A stretch of 6,902 bases of DNA from JBCDIQ01 sp039024295 (lineage in GTDB: Bacteria > Bacteroidota > Bacteroidia > J057), in contig JBCDIQ010000321.1 of assembly GCA_039024295.1 (NCBI GenBank), forward strand, positions 1 through 6,902. The letters are read 5' to 3'. Every line of letters starts with the position of its first letter. Within the stretch, counting starts at the first letter, position 1. Positions 6,834-6,902 of this stretch are shown here, piece after piece. The translations under genes and the position numbers were made by a program. Below the pieces are notes generated by a model. The model was not told where the DNA came from and ran no database searches. It saw only the letters and a program-made list of their open reading frames with translations.

Positions 6834-6902
6834 ATGGCGATGGAATTCTATGAACAAAATATTCCAATTGAACAGGAATTTGAAAACCTTCGGATGTACC
6901 AC
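6834..6902 (+). CDS. Possible start of a further gene, truncated by window edge
   Basis: From ATG at 6834, 25 bp after the barrel stop, 23 codons stay open to the last base. The peptide is Met-Ala-Met-Glu-Phe-Tyr-Glu-Gln-Asn-Ile-Pro-Ile-Glu-Gln-Glu-Phe, then Glu-Asn-Leu-Arg-Met-Tyr-His. A second in-frame ATG at 6840 could be the real start. An AGAGAGG at 6811-6817 is too far upstream (16 nt) to be a good ribosome binding site. The Phe-Glu-Asn-Leu-Arg-Met-Tyr-His ending loosely recalls the N-terminus of Bacteroidota four-helix-bundle (S23-type) proteins, but 23 residues are too few to assign a family. Confidence 0.42.
   Translation, partial: MAMEFYEQNIPIEQEFENLRMYH

Noticed and set aside
1..6902. 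Mobile element, phage or defence system
   Set aside because: There is no transposase, integrase, terminal inverted repeats, tRNA gene, toxin-antitoxin pair or nuclease-type domain, and composition looks even across the genes.

Overview
The window looks like chromosomal DNA from a member of the Bacteroidota. Three things point there: the protein families (a DUF5687-type ABC permease, a ~1,000-residue extracytoplasmic TPR protein and a plugless TonB-receptor-like barrel), start regions with no Shine-Dalgarno signal, and TAnnTTTG -7 promoter motifs. Both exported proteins also have signal peptides that end in Ser before a Gln. Base composition looks balanced and similar across the genes. A cytophagal or related lineage is possible, but I cannot assign a genus.

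Layout: The minus-strand unit on the left reads from ~1764 toward 1. It encodes a multi-spanning membrane protein of the DUF5687 type (1701-235), then the first 37 codons of an ABC transporter ATP-binding protein (113-1) cut off by the window edge just inside its Walker A motif. Together they make a plausible ABC exporter. The 121-bp gap between them carries short degenerate repeats.

A divergent intergenic region (1702-1977) separates this unit from the plus-strand genes. These are a secreted TPR protein of 1,012 residues (1978-5016), a 124-bp spacer with a hairpin, a repeat motif and a promoter-like element, and a 555-residue outer-membrane beta-barrel (5141-6808). A further reading frame opens at 6834 and runs off the right edge.

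How the genes may work together: the TPR protein and the barrel both carry signal peptides, are adjacent and codirectional, and resemble a gene pair I recall from other Bacteroidota. The likely picture is a periplasmic or outer-membrane-associated scaffold working with an outer-membrane barrel, but substrate and process are unknown. The ABC unit is divergent and need not be related. I see no phage, IS element, CRISPR array, tRNA, rRNA or defence island. The least explained material is the repeat family in the two spacers and the uncharacterised TPR/barrel pair.
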